From the NCBI GenBank assembly GCA_029934675.1, contig JAOZLT010000043.1, positions 1 to 9,547 on the forward strand: a stretch of DNA of 9,547 nt, written 5' to 3'. Within the stretch, counting starts at the first letter, position 1, and each line of letters opens with the position of its first letter. Source of the stretch: Candidatus Altimarinota bacterium (GTDB lineage Bacteria > Patescibacteriota > Gracilibacteria > UM-FILTER-43-11). Positions 1 to 5,327 of this stretch are shown here, piece by piece. Made by a program: the position numbers and the translations under genes. Under the pieces are notes generated by a model. The model was not told where the DNA came from. It ran no database searches and was given only the letters and a program-made list of their open reading frames with translations.

Positions 1-181
1 TCTTCTTATCTCCTGCTACAAAATACTCCTCAAACATTTTCTGAATATGAGGATAGTAGAGTGTATCTTCTTTAAGATCTGAAAAAACTGAACCGAATGC
101 TTTTGTAAAAACCCCCATACACACAAAAGCAACTACCGATAATACTATGATTACCAGGAGGGCTTTCCTGACCTTAATCAT
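1..181 (-). CDS. Secreted or anchored protein with start of an SLH-like domain (5' part only)
   Basis: The first 60 codons of a minus-strand gene that runs off the left edge; ATG is at 181-179. Residues 1-5 are basic (MIKVR), residues 7-25 form a hydrophobic segment, and the chain then continues as a soluble region. This is a signal peptide or N-terminal anchor. Residues 33-57 (VFSDLKEDTLYYPHIQKMFE and onward) match the opening of an S-layer homology domain, which typically reads F-x-D-V followed by D-x-x-x-Y-x-x-I-x-x-L. SLH domains bind secondary cell-wall polymers and hold proteins on the envelope. Only about half a domain is visible, so the family call is tentative. No Shine-Dalgarno sequence precedes the ATG, but a good promoter lies about 35 bases upstream. 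The open frame, signal and promoter together make the gene itself likely. Confidence 0.7.
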   Translation of the reverse strand, partial: MIKVRKALLVIIVLSVVAFVCMGVFTKAFGSVFSDLKEDTLYYPHIQKMFEEYFVAGDKK

Positions 182-217
182 GCTTATTAGGATTAAATAG
201 AGAGAGGATTGGTTATT

Positions 218-246
218 ACTTTACTAGATAACTTTGAGGGTGTCAA
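218..246 (-). promoter_or_regulatory. Sigma-70-type promoter for the SLH-like gene
   Basis: Read on the minus strand, TTGACA (246-241) is followed by a 17-base spacer and TAAAGT (223-218). The -35 box is perfect and the -10 matches 4 of 6 consensus positions. The expected start of transcription near 211 gives a 5' leader of about 30 bases before the ATG at 181. Confidence 0.6.
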
Positions 247-258
247 GGAAATTAAATT

Positions 259-277
259 AAAAGAACCTCCGGTTTTT
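259..277 (-). terminator. Weak candidate terminator after the AbiE operon
   Basis: A 7-bp stem (261-267 with 271-277, including one G-U pair) closes a 3-base loop. On the minus strand it is followed by CTTTT and then AT-rich sequence, about 85 bases after the toxin stop codon and just before the SLH-gene promoter. The stem is short and A/T-heavy. A second small hairpin (ACAAC/GTTGT) at about 342-355 has no T-run. A plus-strand role is also possible because TTTTT follows the GG on that strand. Confidence 0.3.
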
Positions 278-362
278 AATCATATTTCTAAATTAATTTT
301 TCAAATTACTAGGAGAATATTTATAGTTCGCATCTATTGTCACAACTCCGGTTGTAGAGGAA

Positions 363-1133
363 CTATTGATTTATAAATTCTCTAAAAAGCATGACTTTCT
401 TTTTATCTCTCGGGTTAAATAGAAACGGCTCTACGTCTTTTGCCAGAAGCACAAAATCAAGCTTAGATGTTTTCTTTAATAAATATTTTTTTAAATCAGC
501 TTCGTTTTTTACACCGATATTTTTAGCTAAATACGTAAAATTCGGCTTAGCTCCAATGCCATAAAGAAACACAACATCAAAAAAGTCCCGCCCCATAAGG
601 CGTTTACGGTTTACTGAAGCATAAATTTTCTGTGCAAGAAGTAAATCTTTTGGCACAGCATTTATTTGCGTAAATACCTCGAATTTATTCAAAAGCGGTT
701 TGTCAGGAATATAATCGAAATTCTGAGGCACGGTATCAACTTGGATAAGAATACTTTGGTCAATCATTGGCGCCAAGCCTACATCAAAAAGCAATTTAGG
801 AATACGGATTTTAATTCTATAAGCATTTTTAGTCTTTGCATTAATTTTTACATCAAGGCCTTCTAACTCCAGATCTTTTTTAATTATTTCCCCAAGATCA
901 ATAAATTCCGCTTCATCCAAATCAAAATTATCAAAATCAAGAACTTCGGAAAAACGAGTACTATTATGTATAATTCGCAATGCCGTGCCACCAAGAAAAG
1001 CAAGCTTATTTGCATATTTACTTTCAAAGATGCTACTTAAAATTTTATATTGCAAATACTCCTTCAAAATACTTTCTCGATAAGCTCGTAAATGCTCCGG
1101 ATATTGGAGAAGAATTTGATTCAAACTAATCAT
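363..1133 (-). CDS. abiEii: AbiEii-family nucleotidyltransferase toxin (type IV TA), altered catalytic motif
   Basis: A 256-residue protein of the AbiEii/AbiGii nucleotidyltransferase toxin family. Relatives in type IV toxin-antitoxin and phage abortive-infection systems transfer nucleotides, for example onto tRNA acceptor ends (MenT-type), and so halt translation. Visible motifs are GGTALR (residues 48-53, nucleotide-binding G-[GS]-[TS]); RFSEVLDFDNF (60-70), the metal-binding DxD region; VD at 132-133, a plausible third acidic position; and KDLLLAQKI and GRDFFD (162-170, 181-186), the usual C-terminal motifs. Family members normally have S-x-D-L-D-F at residues 62-67, whereas here residue 64 is Val (GTT at 944-942), so the first aspartate of the pair is missing although D66 and D68 remain. 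It overlaps the antitoxin gene by 8 bases, implying translational coupling, and has no Shine-Dalgarno sequence. The family call is strong; catalytic activity is uncertain. Confidence 0.88.
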   Translation of the reverse strand: MISLNQILLQYPEHLRAYRESILKEYLQYKILSSIFESKYANKLAFLGGTALRIIHNSTRFSEVLDFDNFDLDEAEFIDLGEIIKKDLELEGLDVKINAKTKNAYRIKIRIPKLLFDVGLAPMIDQSILIQVDTVPQNFDYIPDKPLLNKFEVFTQINAVPKDLLLAQKIYASVNRKRLMGRDFFDVVFLYGIGAKPNFTYLAKNIGVKNEADLKKYLLKKTSKLDFVLLAKDVEPFLFNPRDKKKVMLFREFINQ

Positions 1134-1743
1134 TTTGAATAGTGTTTAAAAATATTTTAGTACGTTTTGTAAGAGCTTTATTCTCAAAAGATTCCAGATA
1201 CTTGTGAAACTTCTTAATATCAACCTGTTCTTTAAAAGAATCCGCATTTACCCGGATTTCTCTAAAGTCATCAGCACTTTTAAGTTCCGGGCGAAAATAA
1301 AGATAATCCAAAATTGCTTTTTCAGACTCAGCCATAAGAACCTTCTGCCTACCAAACTCAAGTAAATAATATCCAAAAAAAAGACTCGGCTTTATATGCC
1401 GATAATTAAAATTACCTACTGATGTTTCAAAATTCGCAGTCTTTTTTGTGCTTACCGAAGTAATCTGAAAAACCTCATCAGGAATCAATCCATAAAACTT
1501 AAGTGCCTTTTCAAGAGAGATATACGAAGGATTATAAATTTTATTTGCTGTCAAAAACAAAAATTGCCCACTTAACTCTTGGCCTGAAAAAGCGTAAAAA
1601 CCCTGTTTAATCTTATATAAATACCCCTTTCTCTCCCAACGATCAAGCTGAATTCTATGAAAATTCAACATAACCTTTTGTATATCCTTTAAAGAAAATA
1701 CAGGATATTTAGATAATTGATTTTGAAATTCTATAAATTGCAT
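1126..1743 (-). CDS. abiEi: AbiEi-type antitoxin / winged-helix transcriptional regulator
   Basis: A 205-residue protein upstream of, and overlapping, the AbiEii toxin; this order is standard for AbiE operons. From the chosen ATG, residues about 5-55 look like the N-terminal winged-helix domain (FSLKDIQKVM, then WERKGYLYKIKQGFY, the wing). The middle holds the AbiEi hallmark PSYISLEKALKFYGLIP followed by TSVSTKK. The C-terminal part has AESEKAILDYLYF, also typical. AbiEi proteins neutralise the toxin and repress their own operon by binding inverted repeats in the promoter. I chose ATG 1743-1741 rather than the in-frame TTG at 1764, which sits inside the -10/+1 region of the predicted promoter. 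The stop codon TAG (1128-1126) lies within the toxin's start, forming ATGATTAG. There is no Shine-Dalgarno sequence. Confidence 0.85.
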   Translation of the reverse strand: MQFIEFQNQLSKYPVFSLKDIQKVMLNFHRIQLDRWERKGYLYKIKQGFYAFSGQELSGQFLFLTANKIYNPSYISLEKALKFYGLIPDEVFQITSVSTKKTANFETSVGNFNYRHIKPSLFFGYYLLEFGRQKVLMAESEKAILDYLYFRPELKSADDFREIRVNADSFKEQVDIKKFHKYLESFENKALTKRTKIFLNTIQND

Positions 1744-1758
1744 TTTAATTCTATAAAG

Positions 1759-1772
1759 ATACAAAATTGTAT
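1759..1772. promoter_or_regulatory. Candidate AbiEi operator palindrome
   Basis: ATACAA and TTGTAT form perfect 6-base arms around a 2-base centre. The palindrome covers the whole -10 box of the AbiE promoter, and a second perfect palindrome, TGTTAACA (1772-1779), sits next to it in the spacer. AbiEi antitoxins are known to autoregulate through inverted repeats, so these are the obvious candidates. Binding itself is inferred. Confidence 0.4.
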
Positions 1773-1794
1773 GTTAACAGAAATATTATATCAA
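1766..1794 (-). promoter_or_regulatory. Promoter of the AbiE operon
   Basis: On the minus strand, TTGATA (1794-1789), a 17-base spacer, then TACAAT (1771-1766). Each box differs from consensus at one position. Transcription would start near 1759, giving a leader of about 15 bases before the ATG at 1743. This position supports ATG 1743 over TTG 1764 as the antitoxin start. Confidence 0.65.
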
Positions 1795-1996
1795 CTAAAA
1801 GCATGCAAGTCAATAAAAATGAGATTTCATTACTGAATACCTGTAACAACTCCCTCTTGTATAATCTTTTAAAATAAACCATACCCATTTGCCCCAAACC
1901 TCCTTTTTTGGTATATTTTAACTTGCCCTCACAACACAAAAACCAAACGCTACGTTTCACCAAAAATGAACGAGCCTTTTGTCTCTGAAATGAGAC

Positions 1997-2025
1997 TTGA
2001 CAAAACATAAAATAAATACTAAAAT
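1997..2025 (+). promoter_or_regulatory. Candidate plus-strand promoter with no adjacent gene
   Basis: TTGACA (1997-2002, perfect -35), a 17-base spacer, then TAAAAT (2020-2025, 5 of 6). The -35 box lies in the right arm of an inverted repeat (TTTTGTC 1977-1983 with GACAAAA 1999-2005), a possible operator. No coding frame follows for over 400 bases. The transcript would instead enter the hairpin-rich stretch at 2032-2124. Confidence 0.4.
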
Positions 2026-2031
2026 AATAAA

Positions 2032-2130
2032 CCGTATTTTTTAATTACGGATTGTCCTTGTTCTCTCTTACGAGTGGAACGGGACTATGATCATTAACAA
2101 TGAGGCCACGCACCTAACGGTGCGATTTCA
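2032..2130 (+). ncRNA. Candidate structured small RNA, unassigned
   Basis: Starting at the predicted transcription start of the promoter at 1997-2025, four hairpins follow in about 95 bases. They are CCGTA/TACGG (2032-2036 with 2046-2050); a two-part stem at 2057-2083 (CTTGTTC with GAACGGG using two G-U pairs, then CTC/GAG, loop TTAC); TCATT/AATGA (2091-2095 with 2099-2103); and CGCACC/GGTGCG (2109-2114 with 2119-2124, loop TAAC), followed by an AU-rich stretch. I recognise no known RNA family. A clear T-run terminator is lacking, so the 3' end is a guess. The same stems exist on the minus strand, but only the plus strand has a matching promoter. Confidence 0.28.
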
Positions 2131-2282
2131 CATTTCTGATTTCCCACGCCTACTGCGGGGCAGGCTGATTTGTGATTTTAATTAACATTTTTCATTTTTC
2201 AATCGTCATTGAACCTTATAAAGATTTAATAAGAAACAATGCTTTTGTAGTGAAAATGTTACTCCTTTTTTAAATTTATATA

Positions 2283-2366
2283 ACGTTCTCTGGAGCGATA
2301 TATTAATAATTTGAATTAATTTCTAATAACGAATTTAGAATTACCAATTTCCAGTTAATTCCTAAA
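2283..2366 (+). repeat. Left imperfect terminal inverted repeat of the IVS-like element
   Basis: The outer part, GTTCTCTGGAGCGATAT (2285-2301), pairs with 2892-2908 except for two central bases. The inner part at 2338-2359 pairs with 2844-2865 at 21 of 22 positions (mismatch at G2354). The AT-rich stretch between them also aligns with small gaps, so the two ends could form a stem of about 75 bases. Confidence 0.65.
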
Positions 2367-2395
2367 TTTCAAAATGTCTAAGTTATTAAAAGCAA

Positions 2396-2425
2396 TTGAC
2401 AAGTAAACATTTGTTCACCTATAAT
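2396..2425 (+). promoter_or_regulatory. Perfect-consensus sigma-70 promoter of the four-helix-bundle gene
   Basis: TTGACA (2396-2401), an 18-base spacer, then TATAAT (2420-2425): both boxes are exact consensus. The transcript would start near 2432, about 27 bases before the ATG at 2459. It lies inside the inverted repeats, so the gene carries its promoter with it. Confidence 0.75.
2403..2418. promoter_or_regulatory. Candidate operator within the promoter spacer
   Basis: GTAAACA and TGTTCAC flank a 2-base centre. The 7-base arms pair at 6 of 7 positions and the 16-base site fills nearly the whole -35/-10 spacer. A dimeric repressor bound here would block polymerase. The regulator is unknown and could be encoded elsewhere. 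Confidence 0.4.
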
Positions 2426-2458
2426 CATTACCTTATTTTAAATTCTAATAACTAAAAT

Positions 2459-2830
2459 ATGCAATTTGATTTAGAGGAAAGAACAACTTTATTTGGAGAA
2501 AAGATTATTGATTTTGTAAAAACTATCCCTATTAATGATATTACCAGACCTCTTGTGCGCCAAATAACAAGATCTGGCACAAGTATCGGAGCTAATTATC
2601 GGGAAGCGAATGAAGCAAGCTCAAAAAAAGATTTTAGAAATAAAATATTTATCACCAAAAAAGAAGCAAACGAAACAAAGCATTGGCTACGCATTATTAT
2701 AAAAGCTATTCCGTCAACAAATAAGACTTCAACGGTTTTATGGCAAGAAGCACATGAGCTTACATTAATATTTGGCAAAATAATCAGATCATTGGATAAA
2801 AATTGTAAAATCGAAAATCGAAATTCATAA
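2459..2830 (+). CDS. Four-helix-bundle protein (S23 / 23S rRNA intervening-sequence protein family)
   Basis: A 123-residue, all-helical protein of usual family length. The hallmark lies in the middle: RQITRSGTSIGANYREANEA (residues 34-53), then KDFRNKIFITKKEANETKHW (57-76) and a helical C-terminal third. These match the conserved R-S-x-S-[IV]-x-A-N-x-x-E-A and K-E-A-x-E-T-x-x-W-L patterns of the family (TIGR02436-like). The biochemical role is not established; related bundles such as Avd of diversity-generating retroelements form basic, nucleic-acid-binding pentamers. The many Lys/Arg residues fit that. The start codon follows a perfect promoter by about 27 bases, with no Shine-Dalgarno sequence. 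It is the only gene in the inverted-repeat-bounded element. Confidence 0.88.
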   Translation: MQFDLEERTTLFGEKIIDFVKTIPINDITRPLVRQITRSGTSIGANYREANEASSKKDFRNKIFITKKEANETKHWLRIIIKAIPSTNKTSTVLWQEAHELTLIFGKIIRSLDKNCKIENRNS

Positions 2831-2837
2831 TTAAGAA

Positions 2838-2912
2838 TTCGATATTAATTGGAAATTGGTAATTCAAAATTAAAAATTCAAAATTATTTACATATCGCTC
2901 TGGAGAACACGT
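2838..2912 (-). repeat. Right imperfect terminal inverted repeat of the IVS-like element
   Basis: Reverse complement of the left end. The inner 22-base arm is at 2844-2865 and the outer arm at 2892-2908. The octamer CTCTGGAG occurs in the same orientation in both outer arms because it is itself nearly palindromic, which accounts for the two central mismatches. It begins a few bases after the gene's stop codon at 2830. Confidence 0.65.
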
Positions 2913-2961
2913 AATTATGCGCGTTCTGTCCACCCCAGATAAACAACCGGAAATAAGACAT

Positions 2962-2967
2962 AGGAGG
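2962..2967 (+). promoter_or_regulatory. Strong Shine-Dalgarno sequence of the EGF lipoprotein gene
   Basis: AGGAGG, 5 bases before the ATG at 2973. It fixes the start and is notable because no other gene start visible in the window (181, 1133, 1743, 2459) has one. I see no confident promoter in 2913-2961; TTTACA (2887-2892) with TAATTA (2912-2917) has a poor 19-base spacing. Confidence 0.8.
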
Positions 2968-2972
2968 AAACC

Positions 2973-5291
2973 ATGTCTAAGTATCTCGCGATTTTTATCG
3001 CAATGTCGTTTCTGGTCGCCTGCGGTGGCCCGAACGAAACTCCTAACCTTTGTGAGACCGCTAATTGCGGTACTCATGGAACGTGCAAAGATACTGGCAA
3101 CTGTAACTGCCAATCGAACTGGTATGGTGACGAGTGCAATCTGCACTTGGATGTCACCCAGTATATGGCACATAAGGTTTTCTGCGAAACCGACAGCGGT
3201 AAGCTGGAAATCAGTGGTGTTACTGGTAGTGAGAGCTATCTGAATGGATACTACATCGATGTTCCTGCGGGAGCTGTCGACAGATGTGCCATTTTTCTGC
3301 TCTCTCCCGCTATCGGCACCAACTTGCCATCACCTGATTCGGACCGTCTGGTACCTCAGGCTCATGGTTTAGAGGTGGTAGCGATTGATAAGGAAAACCC
3401 TTTCCGCCCTGACGGAAGCCTTAACAAGCTTCAGCCATTGGAAAAGATTTCCATTCACTTTGCCAATCACCGAGGACGCGTACTGCTGTTCGAAAGCAAT
3501 TCGTTTACAATTCTACCGACCGAACTGCTTTCAACGGGTGTACTGGCAAAAGTCAGTCACCTAAGCCCCATCTATCTCCTTGACGCTAAACCGACAATCT
3601 CGGCAACCGTCACAGACCTTGAGAATGGTGAAGTCGAACTAGACTTTACCGGCACCGAAGACGAAGGCTTTTTGCAAGCCTTCTTCCTTACCTTTTTGGC
3701 ACAGGAAAATGGTGCAAATATCGCTTTGACAGCGGTTGAACCTTACAAGTTCAAAGCAACTCTCACCGGTGGTTCACATACCATCAAGGCAATCGTCGAA
3801 GATCCCTACGGCAACAAGTCATCGGCGGACATCAGCCTCACGGTTGACCTCTGTTCGAGCGTGACCTGTGACCCGTATGAAACCTGTCGTGAAGTCGACG
3901 GCCAGTGTGTCGGCGACGACCCCTGCAGTCCCAATCCGTGTAAAAACGGAGGAAGTTGTGACAATTCAACTGGCTCTGCGGTTTGCACGTGTGTTCCGCC
4001 CTACGGTGGTGCAACGTGCACTAATCAGAATCTCTGCTACCAGAAAACCTGTTCGGGTCACGGTACCTGCCAATCCAGCACCGGCAACTGCCAGTGCGAC
4101 ACCGGCTATACCGGAACCACGTGCAATGCGTGCGACACTGGTTATACCGGTTATCCGACCTGTGTGGTCAACCCGTGTTATGGCATCACCTGTAGCGGAC
4201 ACGGAACCTGCTCTGGTGGAACCTGTACCTGTAATCAGTTCTTCGCTGGTGCTTCGTGTAACCAGTGTGCTGTCGGCACAATTGGTACATATCCGAATTG
4301 CACAAAAAATCCCTGTGACGGTGTAAACTGTTCAGGGCATGGTACGTGCAGTGGTGGAACTTGTACCTGTGACCAGTACTTCGCTGGTACTTCGTGTAAC
4401 CAGTGTGCTGTCGGCACAATTGGTACATATCCGAATTGCACAAAAAATCCCTGTGACGGTGTAAACTGTTCAGGGCATGGTACGTGCAGTGGTGGAACCT
4501 GTACCTGTAATCAGTTCTTCGCTGGTGCTTCGTGTAATACGTGCGATATCGGAACCGTCGGAACATATCCGAATTGTGTAGACGACCCCTGCGACCCCGA
4601 TCCTTGTAATGGACATGGCTCGTGCAGTGGTGGAACCTGCACATGCTCATCTCTGTTTACTGGCGCTTCGTGTGATCAGTGCGCCGTTGGTACGATTGGA
4701 ACGTATCCGAACTGTGTGAATGACCCCTGTTATGGCATCACCTGTAACGGACATGGAACCTGCTCTGGCGGGACTTGTACATGCAAAACCGGCTACATCG
4801 GAAACACGTGCAATGCGTGCGATACCGGTTATATTGGTTACCCGAACTGTGTAGCGGATCCCTGTTACGGCGTCAGTTGTAACGGGTATGGTACCTGCAG
4901 TGGAGGAACGTGTAACTGTAATACGGGATACGACTCCGCCAAAAACTGCGGAGACTGCCTGGGAACCTACGAAGGCTACCCAACCTGCGTACCGGACGTA
5001 ACCCCACCTGCCGACCCTGTGATTACAACTGGTGGTGGTGAAAATTTTAATATCCACCAAGATAATTTCACAATACAAGGCACCTGCGCCTCGGATACCT
5101 ACACCATGTGGATAAAAATCGACACAGGTACACCTTTTCAGTTGACAGGATACTCAGCAGGCAGTACAACCTGGACTTACAATGGTAATAACCCGACAGT
5201 TTTCACCGGTCACGACTACTGTTTTTCCGCCAAAGACCAAGCTGGGAATACAAGTGGTGAAGATTGCATACACATAGCAAGAGTACCATAA
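2973..5291 (+). CDS. Surface lipoprotein with an array of EGF-like (8-Cys, laminin-type) repeats
   Basis: A 772-residue predicted lipoprotein of unknown function. Residues 1-17 form a lipoprotein signal peptide ending in the lipobox L-V-A-C (Cys17 lipidated). One EGF-like unit follows (27-55). Residues about 58-290 are beta-rich, with YIDVPAGAV and later an Ig-like section ending in a sheet-like repeat. A second Cys-rich array runs from about 293 to 674: one classical EGF unit (317-349), a related unit (351-399), and six tandem units of 45-46 residues (400-674), each with 8 cysteines and the core G-H-G-T-C-S-G-G-T-C. A beta-rich C-terminal domain (675-772) begins VTPPADPVI. Such proteins are typically displayed on the cell surface and suggest adhesion or matrix-like contacts; this role is inferred. 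GC is about 50%, far above the neighbours, and the gene has a canonical AGGAGG site. This suggests acquisition from another genome, with Myxococcota/Bradymonadota-like proteins the nearest in style. Confidence 0.88.
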   Translation: MSKYLAIFIAMSFLVACGGPNETPNLCETANCGTHGTCKDTGNCNCQSNWYGDECNLHLDVTQYMAHKVFCETDSGKLEISGVTGSESYLNGYYIDVPAGAVDRCAIFLLSPAIGTNLPSPDSDRLVPQAHGLEVVAIDKENPFRPDGSLNKLQPLEKISIHFANHRGRVLLFESNSFTILPTELLSTGVLAKVSHLSPIYLLDAKPTISATVTDLENGEVELDFTGTEDEGFLQAFFLTFLAQENGANIALTAVEPYKFKATLTGGSHTIKAIVEDPYGNKSSADISLTVDLCSSVTCDPYETCREVDGQCVGDDPCSPNPCKNGGSCDNSTGSAVCTCVPPYGGATCTNQNLCYQKTCSGHGTCQSSTGNCQCDTGYTGTTCNACDTGYTGYPTCVVNPCYGITCSGHGTCSGGTCTCNQFFAGASCNQCAVGTIGTYPNCTKNPCDGVNCSGHGTCSGGTCTCDQYFAGTSCNQCAVGTIGTYPNCTKNPCDGVNCSGHGTCSGGTCTCNQFFAGASCNTCDIGTVGTYPNCVDDPCDPDPCNGHGSCSGGTCTCSSLFTGASCDQCAVGTIGTYPNCVNDPCYGITCNGHGTCSGGTCTCKTGYIGNTCNACDTGYIGYPNCVADPCYGVSCNGYGTCSGGTCNCNTGYDSAKNCGDCLGTYEGYPTCVPDVTPPADPVITTGGGENFNIHQDNFTIQGTCASDTYTMWIKIDTGTPFQLTGYSAGSTTWTYNGNNPTVFTGHDYCFSAKDQAGNTSGEDCIHIARVP
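4170..4994 (+). repeat. Six tandem EGF-encoding repeat units, 135-138 bases each
   Basis: In-frame units start at 4170, 4308, 4446, 4584, 4722 and 4857; five are 138 bases and one (4722-4856) is 135. Each encodes an N/D-P-C start, GTCSGGTC core and YPNC/YPTC end. Units 1-3 are nearly identical at DNA level, whereas units 4-6 are more diverged, so the array has grown recently at its 5' side. Confidence 0.9.
4252..4498 (+). repeat. 109-base perfect direct repeat within the EGF array
   Basis: Bases 4252-4360 and 4390-4498 are identical over 109 bases at an offset of 138; the flanking bases 4251/4389 and 4361/4499 differ. Separately, 4214-4261 matches 4490-4537 over 48 bases at an offset of 276. 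The mosaic pattern indicates unequal crossing-over or gene conversion between units. Confidence 0.85.
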
Positions 5292-5327
5292 AAAAGGAGG
5301 CCTCATTTGTCCGCATTAAACGGGCAT

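Larger units (their letters stand above)
1744..2282. other. Intergenic region without a convincing gene
   Basis: About 540 bases between the AbiE operon and the IVS-like element. It contains the AbiE promoter at its left end, a nested inverted repeat at 1977-2005 (TTTTGTC/GACAAAA outside, GTCTC/GAGAC inside), a plus-strand promoter candidate at 1997-2025, and a row of hairpins at 2032-2124. It also holds a small GC-rich island at 2144-2165, inside AT-rich sequence, whose ends GCCT/AGGC can pair. The rest, about 2175-2282, is low-complexity AT-rich DNA in which I see nothing further. Open frames here are short; the best is a 45-codon minus-strand frame at 1888-1751. Confidence 0.6.
2283..2912 (+). 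mobile_element. IVS-like element: four-helix-bundle gene within long imperfect inverted repeats
   Basis: A unit of about 630 bases bounded by imperfect terminal inverted repeats (2283-2366 and 2838-2912) that enclose one gene with its own promoter. Four-helix-bundle (S23/IVS) proteins were first described in intervening sequences inserted in bacterial 23S rRNA genes, where the insert ends pair into a stem. The same gene type also occurs alone in many genomes. The architecture here matches an IVS unit, but no rRNA flanks it. The right end coincides with the jump to the GC-richer EGF gene block. No transposase is present, so mobility would depend on functions elsewhere; movement is inferred, not shown. 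Confidence 0.5.

Noticed and set aside
666..866. 66-codon plus-strand frame inside the AbiEii gene
   Set aside because: Antisense shadow of a well-supported family member.
1744..1764. TTG at 1764 as antitoxin start
   Set aside because: It overlaps the predicted -10/+1 region; ATG 1743 fits the short leader and the family N-terminus.
2087..2185. 32-codon plus-strand frame starting at ATG 2087
   Set aside because: No ribosome site, odd composition, and it runs through the hairpins and GC-rich island; structured non-coding sequence is a better reading.
2283..2912. Fragment of a 23S rRNA gene around the IVS-type element
   Set aside because: No conserved rRNA sequence flanks the element; both sides are AT-rich intergenic DNA or the lipoprotein gene leader.
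2784..3243. Overlapping frames on both strands at the start of the lipoprotein gene (minus 3173-2784, plus 2917-3243)
   Set aside because: They cross the inverted repeat and the lipoprotein signal-peptide region; the frame with AGGAGG and a lipobox is clearly the real one.
4170..4994. CRISPR-like periodic repeat
   Set aside because: The 135-138-base periodicity is in frame, codes for 8-Cys EGF units, and has no unique spacers.
3806..5078. Several open frames of 60-154 codons on other frames and the minus strand inside the EGF lipoprotein gene
   Set aside because: They are shadows of the repeated, Cys-rich, GC-richer coding sequence; their translations are repetitive and biased, with no start signals, and the real frame has a signal peptide and EGF pattern.
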